Positions 24,942 to 34,336 of a DNA stretch of 64,000 bases are shown here, in pieces; position 1 is the stretch's first letter, and each line of letters starts with the position of its first letter. Source of the DNA: Diatrype stigma. Taxonomy: Eukaryota; Ascomycota; Sordariomycetes; Xylariales; Diatrypaceae. A program made the position numbers and the translations under genes. Under the pieces are notes generated by a model. It ran no database searches. It saw only the letters and a list, made by a program, of their open reading frames with translations, and was not told the DNA's origin. The stretch is taken from NCBI GenBank assembly GCA_022225965.2, contig JAKJXP020000035.1:253024-317023 (forward strand), given 5' to 3'.

Positions 24942-26063
24942 ACCTGTCGAAGCACGTAGAGACTTGGTTGATAATTCCAGGGGGTCGATCGAGTAGATGA
25001 AAGGATCATACAATGGTCCAACTAATTATTGCCCGACCTGCTCTTATCTGCATCTTGGGCAATCAGGTGTGATCCGTGATAATGACACGACCTTGAGATG
25101 GTCGTTAATTGATGGACGACTCATATCATTTGATAAGCATGGCATCGGCGAATAAGGCGAATAAGGTGAACAGACTTAGCTGCTCAAGACTTCTCGGGTG
25201 CATATGGCATCAGAGCATCATGGCAATAAATACATCGGCTGAGGGGGTCCCCCGAGGGCCTGAGGGAGCATGCCTGAGCCCTGGGCATAGTGTGTTAGCA
25301 TTAGGTGTAGGGTCATTACTTACCTACATCAATGGACAATAAAGGCATAATCAATGGAATCCATATGAAGCAAGGTTCCGTGGAACTAGGTGGTGTTCAT
25401 TCTAGTCCCTGAGGTGACATGATTCTAACAATGAGCCTAGCATCCCGTCCGGTTCTAACGATTTCTTCTCAGGCTACTCTACCTGCCACCCTTTCATACC
25501 ACGTGCTATATACCCCAGGCCCGACAGGCCATTGCTCGACTATAAGACGGGCACTTGGCTCACTATTGCCAAGCAAGGTCTAGATCGAAGTTCGGTGACT
25601 TTGTCCTTTTGACTTGTTCAGCTCCTTTGTTTGAAGGGAAACATTCGAGAACTGAAACAACGGGTTGTGCAAAGGGATCGCTGATAATGCACATTGTTGT
25701 TCGAGTTGCTAGCGAGGGTCCAGCCAAGTAACAAAGCACTTGCGCAGGTGCTTAAATCAACTCAACGCTGCACCACCAACTTGGTCAACGATTCTCTCAA
25801 GCCACACAGCCATCGACTAAGGTTCTGTCCAAAAACGACCTCACATTTTCGAACTACACTTCGGGCAGTGCCTGAATACTTATTTACTTTGCCTTTTCCC
25901 CTTACCTCCAGGCTTCCTTTCCCTTTTTACGATTCTACTGGACTGGTCCCCCTAAAAGTAGTTTATTTCTTAACACAGGCCCCTTAAATTCTTGGTTCAT
26001 ACATATACATATATATATACACTTGGGACTTGTTTCCTATTTTCACTCGAAAATTTCACCACG
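24942..26063. other. Intergenic region, cul3 to disordered-protein gene
   Basis: About 1.1 kb holding the cul3 3' end and the promoter and leader of the next gene. The last 100 nt are TA-rich (CATATACATATATATATAC near 26002-26020), close to the start codon at 26064. I see no other gene. Confidence 0.6.
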
Positions 26064-28535
26064 ATGGCAAAAGCATCTCTTACCGCGGAGAGCCTCAGGA
26101 GGCTGGCCGAGCTCGGTACTCGGTCCCCGCTCTATGGACCTGGCATCGCCAGCGTCAGTAAGTCCGAGTATGCCCGCTCCGCTGCCGCCTCGGTAGACCT
26201 CGTCGAGCATAAGGACGACTGGGATGTCTCGAGCAACGCCAGCACCGAGGTCGTCATCTTCGACAAACCGGACCCCCGTTCCCTTCCTGCCCAGCAGCGC
26301 CAGAGGCCCCCCCTCAGACGAGCCATGACGGATGTCGGAGACGATGATAGCGACGCCGACAACAAGGGACACGTAGTGGCGCGCCAACGTCGGCGTGCTT
26401 CCGAATGCGTTCCATTGGCTCCTGGCACGCTCGAAAAAGCCCTTGGGGATGGACGCAAAAGGCGCAACCAGCACCAGTACGGGCATCATCAGGTGGAGCC
26501 GAAGAGCGACTTCCTGCGAAACAGACTGCAGGAGGCTAGGGCAGAACTCATGAAGCAGCATAAAAGGAAGCAGTCAGTCGCCGGATCTACCGTCGAGGGA
26601 GGTGGATCCTCCTCGTCCTCTGGTAGTTCCTCTTCCTCCTCACGAAAGCGCTCGAGCTCGCTGCACTACAGACCCGAGAAGCCCATCTACCTCCCAGTCG
26701 CGGGGGGCATGCCGGACTGGGACGCCGATGTGGCCGGTCTTCGGTCGGCGGCGTCATCGCGCCCATCGTCGACGTACTTGGCGTACAAGCCGGCCGAGCG
26801 CGTCGGCAGCCCCGACATTGTCGACCTGACGTGCAGCGGTTCCCTGAACGGAGGGAGCGTCCCCTCGACGCCGATCGACCCGGAGGCTATGTGGCCTGAG
26901 GATTGCCCGTCGTCTGTCCCACCTTGCCCCTCGTCTCCCTGCACCGGCACGTCCTCCTCTGGGAATAGCATCATGGAGCGCGGACGCCGGCTTTCTCGTA
27001 TATGTGGCGGGAGCCGCAGCAATAGCCGCAGCAGCCAACACAGTCGCCACCGTCGGATGTCCTCGTCTTCTTTTGCCCCCTTTGTTGCAGCGGTTTCGTC
27101 GGCCTTGCGTTCGCCCTCGGCATCGCCCATATTGTCATACACGCCGTCCACGTCCTCCAAGTCCTCGTCAGTGTCAACCTTTACAGTCTCGTCCATGTCC
27201 TCATCCTGTTCCACGATACGCAACGGAGGGCAGCCCATCCCGAGCCCCAGTCCCATGCCGAGTCCGAACCCCAGCCTCGACAATGACCGGGGCCGCCGTC
27301 GCAGCCGTAGTCCCAGCCCCGGCGCCGGGGCATACGTCGAGAACCCGATGGCGCGGCGCTCGTACATCGACCGCATGCTCGACTATACTAGAGAAGAAGC
27401 CAACAAGCACCTCATCCGCGCGGGGCGGCGACCGCAACCTAGCTTCCGCGTTCGCAGCGTCTCGAGGAGTCCCATCGAGGACATCGCGCAATGGCAGACT
27501 GGAGGTGGCTCGGGGCGGCCAACGCAGCCTCCCGTCTCGCCTCGTGATGTCGGCATTGGGGCGAGCAGGGAGGCCTACTGGAACGAGCAGGGCCAGAGGC
27601 AGAAGAAGCAGCTCCAGACGCCACTAAAGCCGGCGGGGGCTGCTGTTGCTGCTGCCGCTGCTATGATCGCGCCCTACCGCGCCGGGATCGACAGGATCGT
27701 CAACGACGTCCCCTACCGCGCGCCCGCGAAGAAGGCGAGCGACGAGCTCTTCGGCGTCACGCTCAGCAGAGCGGCGAGCGGGGCGGGCCTGTTCGAGCAG
27801 CCACTGGACAAGGCCGACGCTGCTGGTAGTAACCGGTTTTCCGCCACTGCCGAGGTCCTGCAGTATTACCAGGAGCAGGGGCAGGGGCAGGGGCAGGGGC
27901 AGAATCAGGAGGTACAGCAGCCGTCTTCTCCGCCTAGGAGGAAGAGCAGCCCAAAGCTGATGATTGACACGAAGTTCACAGCCTCGCCCGCCATGGTTCC
28001 TGCTGCTATCTACCACAACGACGATGGTGACGATACTCCGGCTCCGGGGGCGGGAGCGAGCTTGGTTCCGTCGAAGCCCTTACGGAGACAGCGCGAACGC
28101 AACGACTCCTTGTTTCTCGGCAGCGACATCGCAATGAAGCTGGTGCACGACTCCTTCTTCCCTCCAAGACCAGTGTCAGCAATGCCAGCGCCGGTACCCG
28201 AGCCCCAGCCCCGCCCGCAGCCTCAGCAGCAGACGACGCAGCAACAAGCCCGTCCCCAGATCAAAGCCTACAGGCCGCCGCCTCCGGCAGTCGAGCTCGA
28301 GGCTGCGCCGGTTCCAAAGAATGTCATGTTCAACGATGACGACAGCATACTCCCTGATAGGCCCCTGGACTTGGGGGTGCGGCCTTCGATTACTGACGAT
28401 GGCGAGACACAGGATATCCAGGACGACCGCGGCGCTTTACCCAGTCAAGCTTCGAGGCAGAGATCTCCTTCGTCAGTTTTAAGTCGGCAGCGTAGGAAGT
28501 TGAACCGGAAGGCGGGGAACCGGAACTTGAGGTAA
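26064..28535 (+). CDS. Hypothetical 823-residue disordered Ser/Pro/Arg-rich protein
   Basis: I do not recognise this protein. I chose the ATG at 26064 because it sits in CACCACGATGGC, a good fungal start context; an in-frame ATG at 25992 would add a 24-residue hydrophobic, TATA-encoded lead that looks like untranslated sequence. The protein has a short more ordered N-terminal part (M-A-K-A-S-L-T-A-E-S-L-R-R-L-A-E-L-G, then D-D-W-D-V-S), followed by long low-complexity segments: Ser runs near residue 180, a P-S-P-N-P-S tract, RS-rich blocks (G-R-R-R-S-R-S-P-S-P), a GQ dipeptide repeat (27870-27905), Gln/Pro-rich parts and a basic end. There is no signal peptide or membrane segment. RS dipeptides and basic clusters would suit a phosphorylated nuclear or scaffold protein, but that is only inference. 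Confidence 0.75.
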   Translation: MAKASLTAESLRRLAELGTRSPLYGPGIASVSKSEYARSAAASVDLVEHKDDWDVSSNASTEVVIFDKPDPRSLPAQQRQRPPLRRAMTDVGDDDSDADNKGHVVARQRRRASECVPLAPGTLEKALGDGRKRRNQHQYGHHQVEPKSDFLRNRLQEARAELMKQHKRKQSVAGSTVEGGGSSSSSGSSSSSSRKRSSSLHYRPEKPIYLPVAGGMPDWDADVAGLRSAASSRPSSTYLAYKPAERVGSPDIVDLTCSGSLNGGSVPSTPIDPEAMWPEDCPSSVPPCPSSPCTGTSSSGNSIMERGRRLSRICGGSRSNSRSSQHSRHRRMSSSSFAPFVAAVSSALRSPSASPILSYTPSTSSKSSSVSTFTVSSMSSSCSTIRNGGQPIPSPSPMPSPNPSLDNDRGRRRSRSPSPGAGAYVENPMARRSYIDRMLDYTREEANKHLIRAGRRPQPSFRVRSVSRSPIEDIAQWQTGGGSGRPTQPPVSPRDVGIGASREAYWNEQGQRQKKQLQTPLKPAGAAVAAAAAMIAPYRAGIDRIVNDVPYRAPAKKASDELFGVTLSRAASGAGLFEQPLDKADAAGSNRFSATAEVLQYYQEQGQGQGQGQNQEVQQPSSPPRRKSSPKLMIDTKFTASPAMVPAAIYHNDDGDDTPAPGAGASLVPSKPLRRQRERNDSLFLGSDIAMKLVHDSFFPPRPVSAMPAPVPEPQPRPQPQQQTTQQQARPQIKAYRPPPPAVELEAAPVPKNVMFNDDDSILPDRPLDLGVRPSITDDGETQDIQDDRGALPSQASRQRSPSSVLSRQRRKLNRKAGNRNLR

Positions 28536-29202
28536 GTAAGGTAAAAGAAGGTGAGTCAAGGTATAATAGGCAGGTAAGTTAGGATGAGGATATAATTCAG
28601 TAAAAAACTTACTTCTACGCCAGCCTCCTTCCCCGCCAGCCCCACCATCTTGAAAGAATAGGGGTTATATGCGTACAGGCGTACATTTAGGTGATATTAT
28701 ATATATATTACTATAAACAGGCGTTCTAACGGTCGTAAGATCGATGTTTTATTGTTTTCTTGCGATAGATGTTGCTGTTTATGAGAATATAGGGAGATTT
28801 ACTCAGCTTTCTCGAATTAGTCTTTCCACGTGAACATAATGTACACACTATCATGTCAATGTATAGGTAGGATATGTGGACTATTTCTTCTTCAGGTTTT
28901 AGTTGTAGTGAAGGATTGATATGTAGTTCCGTATAGCCCAACTTCACCATTGAGCATCCTCAACTTCAGTCACAGGGGAAGGCAGATTGCTTTGACTTCT
29001 GTCGGATTATGAAGCAAAGGTATCTCGGGGGATGGCAGGTTATTTATTTGCTTTGTCTATATTGCGAGGCACCAAGCAGTAACTCTAGGTAAATAGTTGA
29101 TGGTTTCCCTCCACTTACAGCCCTCCACGAATTCCATGCCAAATTCCGGAGAAGCAAGCATTGCCCCCACTGATAGCATAGTTACGAATGATCGTCCTCC
29201 AC
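28536..29202. other. Intergenic, convergent 3' ends
   Basis: This 667-bp, AT-rich spacer lies between a plus-strand and a minus-strand gene, with TATATATATTACTATAA near 28700. It is probably 3' untranslated sequence and poly(A) regions for both. No gene is seen. Confidence 0.6.
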
Positions 29203-30064
29203 TTACGGGGGACCGTTGTTGCCATCGTCAGGGATACCACTCACAGGCGTAGCCGGACTAATCCAGCCCTTGCCGTCGAGATCCCGGATCGCGGCGTACC
29301 AACCATCCGCCATCTTCTTATACCCGGCGTCGGTGGGGTGGGTCCCATCGCTACCCAGATCGCCCTTGGTGATGGCGCTCATGTCGGCGATGACGATCTT
29401 GTGGCCGGCTCCGGCGTCCGCAGCCACCCGCGCCCGGTACTTCTCGGTGACGCGGCGGGCGCAGGCGTCGGCGTCGGCGTTGGCGTTGACGAGCAGCGCC
29501 GACAGCACGACGGCGGTGCTTCCGCCCTCGGCGTCGTAGATGGGGCCCAGCAGGCCGGCCATGTCGGCGTCGATGCGGTCCGGGTCCTTGCTGCCGGACA
29601 GGCAGTCGTTGATGCCGGCGTTAATCAGAAAAAGGTTCGGTTTCAGCTCGTCGAGCACCCGCGCCACCTTGCCCGCCACCTCGGCCACCTTCAGCCCCGG
29701 ATACCCGTCCTGCTCGTTGTCCTTCATCGCCCCGTGCGGGTTGAACCCCACCATGTTCACCGTGTACCCGCCGCCGCCCGTGAGCGAGCTGCGGAGCGGG
29801 CCCCGGTACCCGTTCCCGTCGCTGGAACCCGTGCCGTAGGTCACAGAGGCGCCGAGAGGCGAGATGCGCAGCGGGACTTTGGCGTCGGCCGCTCGGCGCT
29901 CGAGACTGTGCGTGTTAGGCTGTGATAATGCTAAAGAGAGGAAGTGTGTTAGTAGCTTCCTCGATACAAGAGGAGGCGGACGATCTCGTCGTTGAAGGCT
30001 TACCATGCGCCAAAGGGAGGGCGACACAGGCAGCTGCCTGGAAGAGGGTCGTTGTAAGAACCAT
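29203..30064 (-). CDS. Secreted SGNH/GDSL-type hydrolase
   Basis: Two exons (30064-30004 and 29930-29203, intron 73 nt) give 262 residues. The splice was fixed by phase: exon 1 ends in one base and CTTTAG precedes CA, making an Ala codon. The first exon encodes a clear signal peptide (M-V-L-T-T-T-L-F-Q-A-A-A-C-V-A-L-P-L-A-H-A). Block I is P-L-G-A-S-V-T-Y-G with the nucleophile Ser, block III is I-N-A-G-I-N-D-C, and block V is S-D-G-T-H-P-T-D-A-G-Y with the Asp and His. The Asp of the classical GDS motif is Ala here. SGNH hydrolases are esterases or acyl-hydrolases; in secreted fungal forms the substrate is often an acetylated polysaccharide, but it cannot be told here. It is the first of three consecutive secreted carbohydrate-type genes on this strand. 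Confidence 0.88.
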
Positions 30065-30193
30065 TGTGAGGTCGGTGAGAAGTACGTATAAGAATGGTGT
30101 TCTGTTCCTAAACTTGGCCTCGGGTTGTAGACGAGGTAGTGGGTGTCTGGAGAACTCAAGTTTCTTATGTCTGTGGTGCCTGGGAGGCGCGGA

Positions 30194-30207
30194 GGGTATA
30201 AATACCC
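30194..30207 (-). promoter_or_regulatory. TATA box of the SGNH hydrolase gene
   Basis: GGGTATAAATACCC is a TATA element inside a 6-bp inverted repeat, about 130 nt upstream of the predicted ATG. It has the orientation-neutral form expected of a strong core promoter. Confidence 0.5.
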
Positions 30208-31326
30208 TTCTGGATACGACTGGCAGGCTGACTTCCAGCATTGAATTTCCATCCTGAGGAAGCAATTGCTCATTTACTTTGATTACTGTCTTTCCATTTC
30301 AACACTTGGGATGGGCATATCCAAGGATGAATCATGCAAGCTCATTGGCTAGCCTTCTCCGTCCTGGATGTCTGACATGGGAAGAATCCCGACGATGTGG
30401 ATATTGCGGTTTGCTTTTGGCATCATGTGGTTATAATTGCGGCTACTATTTCGAGTTGTACCACAGCCTTCGTCAGAACTTCCAACTAGTTCTCGAAGTG
30501 AATGGTCGGTCTTCACCAAGAGCATCTGACTGACCCCTTGCTTCTTCTGAATCGTGTCTTTGATCCCCCAACCAACACACAAATGCAAGGATGGTAAGAT
30601 CCAGAAAATTGAGAAGAGTACCTATATCTTGTGATCCAAATAGTTACAAATAATACGAACACCAGGATCACATGAATGCCTTAGGAACTATTCATGTGCA
30701 TAGTTTGCTGATATGCGGGCCTTAGTTTCCCGGAAGTGAATTCTAGGACCATAGCCCCTTAATGAACACACACCTCTTTGGGGTTTCAGCCTTGAGACTG
30801 GAGTTGCTTGAATATTATGTAGTACCTAACGCATGTTTCAACATTTATCTCCAACTGATAACCAAAGTGATATTCAACTACATTGTGACTATTGACAACA
30901 TATTCAAGGTCATTGCGTGATGAGTATATGGGCTTTCTCTAATAGCAATCCACAGAAGTCGGTTCGAACTTGAATGGTCTCTCGGTAAATTTTGGGTTTA
31001 ACGGGCAATATCCTGCTAAGAGGCTGGGTCTCTACTTGAACTTTACGAGTGAATTACCGTGCCCAAATTGGCGAGTATACATAACGATGATCAAGTCCTT
31101 GAGCTTTGCTATTATAGCGCCGCGCCCCTATTGTACCTGGCGAGGATACTGCTGTACAGTAACAGAATAGGAACTTCGCATTCACTAAACCTGGCGACGT
31201 CACAAGAGTCCTCAACTAGCAACCGAGAACCTGCGCCAACCAAACAGGACGACCACCCATATGCAACCGGCTTGCTTCTCTAAGCGAGACGTAGTTGATT
31301 CCCAGCCTCCATGTGTTTGCCCGGCT
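30208..31326. other. Intergenic region, SGNH hydrolase to GH131
   Basis: About 1.1 kb containing the upstream region of the SGNH gene and the 3' flank of the GH131 gene. A GGTTCGAA word near 30960 looks like a tRNA B box, but no cloverleaf can be drawn around it. No gene is seen. Confidence 0.6.
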
Positions 31327-32515
31327 TTACAGAGAGATACACCCATCACTACTGTCCTCGAGGAAATATCCGCCATAAATCTGTCCTTCGTCAATCCCCG
31401 TTTCCTGGTAGCCGGAATTGACTACATCGTCGGTGCCTGTAGGCTTCTTCAAAATACCTAACTGGTACTGGCCTTCTCCGGCGTTGTTGTTGGACAGGAC
31501 CTCTGTGACCGCCTCAAGTGGTGCGTCGCCCACCGAGTAGTAGGCCTGCAAGGTGCTAGAGTCGAGCGTGTTAGCTTCCTCGTGACCACTGCTTTCTGGG
31601 AGCCTAGAGTCAAACCACTTACTTCTTGTCGAAGTCTAGCGTGACGGCGAAGTTCTGCCACTCGGACTCGTCGATCGGGACAGAGTACACCTCGGTGTTC
31701 TGGCGGTCCAGGATCTTGAACGTGTTCTCGTTCCCAGATCGGCCGATGATGGTGCCGGTCTCGAAGTTGAATTGGTTCCCGTCATACCTAGCCCTTTGTC
31801 AGTATTCAAGGTCATTGGAAATCGCTCTAACAGAGGGCATACATACTATACACACACGTTAGCTACGAGAACCAGGAAGGGCAACTCGATATTCTTATAC
31901 TAGGTTGCATACCGTGCTAGTCTCATGCCATACGTTCTTCAAAACTGGTCAGCACTCGAACAGATACCATCATTTTACGCGGCACAGGCCTACCAAGTAC
32001 TCGTGAGTAAGATTGAATGTGCGGGCCGGATCTTGCTTCACGCTCCAATGTAGAGTCTTGACCCCGACAGAACCGGGACTACCTTCGTTCTCGTCTCCCT
32101 AGAAAGAATACGATTGATCAATATCCAACCCCTGAACGGACCTTTGCCTGCCTCCCAAAACCTCGGTCGGCCATACCTGGATTTGGAGCCCGCTCCGCCT
32201 GAAGCCCTTCTGCGTCTGGAAGATGGACTTGTCGCTGATGGTGACCTCGACCGACTTGAAGCCGGCGTCGTCGAAGCGGGAGTTCGGCACGTCCGGGAAC
32301 AGGAGCGTCTCGGAGAACTTCTCGTCCCCCCGGATGTAGTCCGGGTTGAAGGGGCTGGTCGCGTACGAGTCGAAGTCGGTCAGCTCCGTGTCGACCGGCA
32401 CCCGTCCGTCGAGCACGATGTCGCAGGTGATGGTCCCTGACCCCTGCCGCCGGCCGGGGCGGGCGACCGCGACAGAGGCGAGCAGACTGCTGATGAGAAC
32501 CGTCGAGGAGACCAT
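31327..32515 (-). CDS. Glycoside hydrolase family 131 beta-glucanase
   Basis: The start encodes a signal peptide (M-V-S-S-T-V-L-I-S-S-L-L-A-S-V-A-V-A), followed by the GH131 beginning C-D-I-V-L-D-G-R-V-P. Exons I can place are 32515-32177, 32098-31994, 31936-31913 (N-V-W-H-E-T-S-T), 31787-31623 (Y-D-G-N-Q-F-N-F onward) and 31555-31327. Family features include the F-R-R region, H-E-Y-L-N-V-W-H-E, W-Q-N-F-A-V-T-L-D-F-D, G-I-L-K-K-P-T-G and a Cys near the end. GH131 enzymes hydrolyse beta-1,3, beta-1,6 and beta-1,4 glucans outside the cell. Between 31912 and 31788 a single GT-AG intron leaves the frame off by one; either a tiny extra exon exists (for example within 31862-31843) or the gene is damaged there. 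The product is about 300 residues with no cellulose-binding domain. Confidence 0.82.
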
Positions 32516-32617
32516 TGTGGTGTGAGCGAGCGAGATAGGTATATGTTCTGGGAGTTGTACGATCTCACTTCACTTGGCACCCCAGCTTGAAAGATGGAGG
32601 GCGCCATGACCAGAGCA

Positions 32618-32625
32618 CTTATATA
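32618..32625 (-). promoter_or_regulatory. TATA box of the GH131 gene
   Basis: TATATAAG on the minus strand lies about 103 nt before the GH131 start codon, a usual position for a regulated fungal secreted-enzyme gene. Confidence 0.5.
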
Positions 32626-34336
32626 TTGTACTTTCGAAAGGGCATAATAATTGAAACGGCGACTGTTCCTGGCCCGTCGGCGTCACGGGCCGCCTGAGTA
32701 CCCGAGAGCAAGATGGCGGCTATGTGTCTGGGCATCGCGGAGACGCGCTAATGGGAAGTGATCGCCTTTTTGCGAATCGCGCCATCTACGATAGGGGCGG
32801 AGCGAGCTTCCGAACAATCTATCTCGTTCAGAGAAATTGGGGCAATGCGGAGGTTGTCTCAACCATATATCCGGATGATCCGGATCCGGATTTACGAGTA
32901 TTGGCATTGGTATAATTAGGTATGCCAAATTGCACTAAATAGTTAGGCGCATGGCATTTTACCCCTGACTTGATGATCAATTAGGGCAGAGCTAGCTATA
33001 CATAAGTATGCGATTGAATCCTAGTATGGACTGGATGGCCAACGTCCTCTTCTCAGTCTTGTTATCGTTTGCTTGAGGCGATGCGATGATGCTAGAAGTG
33101 CAGCATCATGCCCAATATATTGAACCTATTTCGGATCATATAGACAAAATACCTACCAGTGTACAATATGATGACTTATGGTTGGTCACTTTAGAAAATA
33201 GGTACTCGTCTCAATGAACTGTTTGCTAAGAAATGACCGAAGTATTTTGGTTGTCAGGATGACCAGCAAATACACCCAAATAATGACACTAAATTTTGGT
33301 TTAATCGAACTATTGAGTTTGTCATTGTCGGTACGGTTCTGTGTCATGGTTATTCAACTACGTGTAGCTGGTTGTGGTTGGCTAACTACACGACCATTAC
33401 CCCTTATCCTCGTCACGAATCCAGAACTCCCACTGTAACAAGGTCGAGGTGATTATTGACAGATGAACGAGAAACAAGCCACCAACCATACACATATAAC
33501 ACCAAAGCTTCATCTTACTGCTATCCCTAATCACACAAGTGTAATAGCTCCACATAAGTAATCCGCCGAGTACCTAACAACGGCAATGCCACAGTCCAAG
33601 CGACTCTATTGAATAGCTGTATTCTAGACAAGGCAGAGTAGCCCCCCCAAAGACTCGTCCGCAGAAGATGTCTACATGCACCCAAAGACTCGAGGCGCCA
33701 CACCTACCTTCCCTTGGTCGCTATCTTGCGAGAGAGTGTCCATCGGCAGCATCGACCCCTTCAAAAGAGCAGCAAGACCCCCTTAACGATGGGCATTCGC
33801 ACTCTGGCGGCGATCTGTTACCAAACAAACGCATCTACTACCAACAGAAACGACATTATGCGCCATCCAGTCGCCAGCCGCTACTCAGCAATGATGTCGC
33901 ATCCCTGCTCCAATCTGAGCACCAAAGCCGGGTGCTGGTGCAAGAAAGAACCCCAGGCAATTTCATGGACTCGTTGAAAGTCTACGGGCACTGGATTTGG
34001 GCTTGCCTCGGGTGTTGCTGTGGATATGGGGATGGAGATAGGTTGGGCTATTGATGTTATGAGACTGGGTTTCATCAGGCTTCGAGGAGGGGATGTGCTT
34101 TCAAGAAACTCCGGATCAACTGCATGCGATCATTCACGAATACAAGATACACCAATGAGGCTACCCTATCCAATGACGGACCTAGAATGGGATTCTTGCA
34201 ATTGGAAAATTGCTCTTATCAATATATCAATCCTAAATCGTATTTATAATCCTAACTTATCGTTTGCCTAATCCTCGTGACCAACCATGGCCCGTAAATC
34301 CACACCTGCATCCCGACCGGCCCGACCTTGCAAACC
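32626..34336. other. Intergenic region, GH131 to polysaccharide deacetylase
   Basis: About 1.7 kb. It contains three ATCCGG units forming a partly palindromic cluster at 32869-32892. A 128-codon frame at 33668-34054 (plus) starts in poor context, has no recognisable domain and carries Ser/Gln-rich composition; I leave it uncalled. No mobile element is seen. Confidence 0.55.

Noticed and set aside
27870..27905. GGGCAG tandem repeat suggesting a CRISPR-like or minisatellite array
   Set aside because: It is a short in-frame Gly-Gln repeat within the disordered protein, without spacers.
30955..30975. tRNA-like B box (GGTTCGAA)
   Set aside because: No A box at the right distance and no acceptor or anticodon stem can be drawn, so not a tRNA gene.
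33668..34054. 128-codon plus-strand frame in the GH131-deacetylase spacer
   Set aside because: Poor start context, no recognisable domain and no second exon; overlapping frames of similar quality exist.
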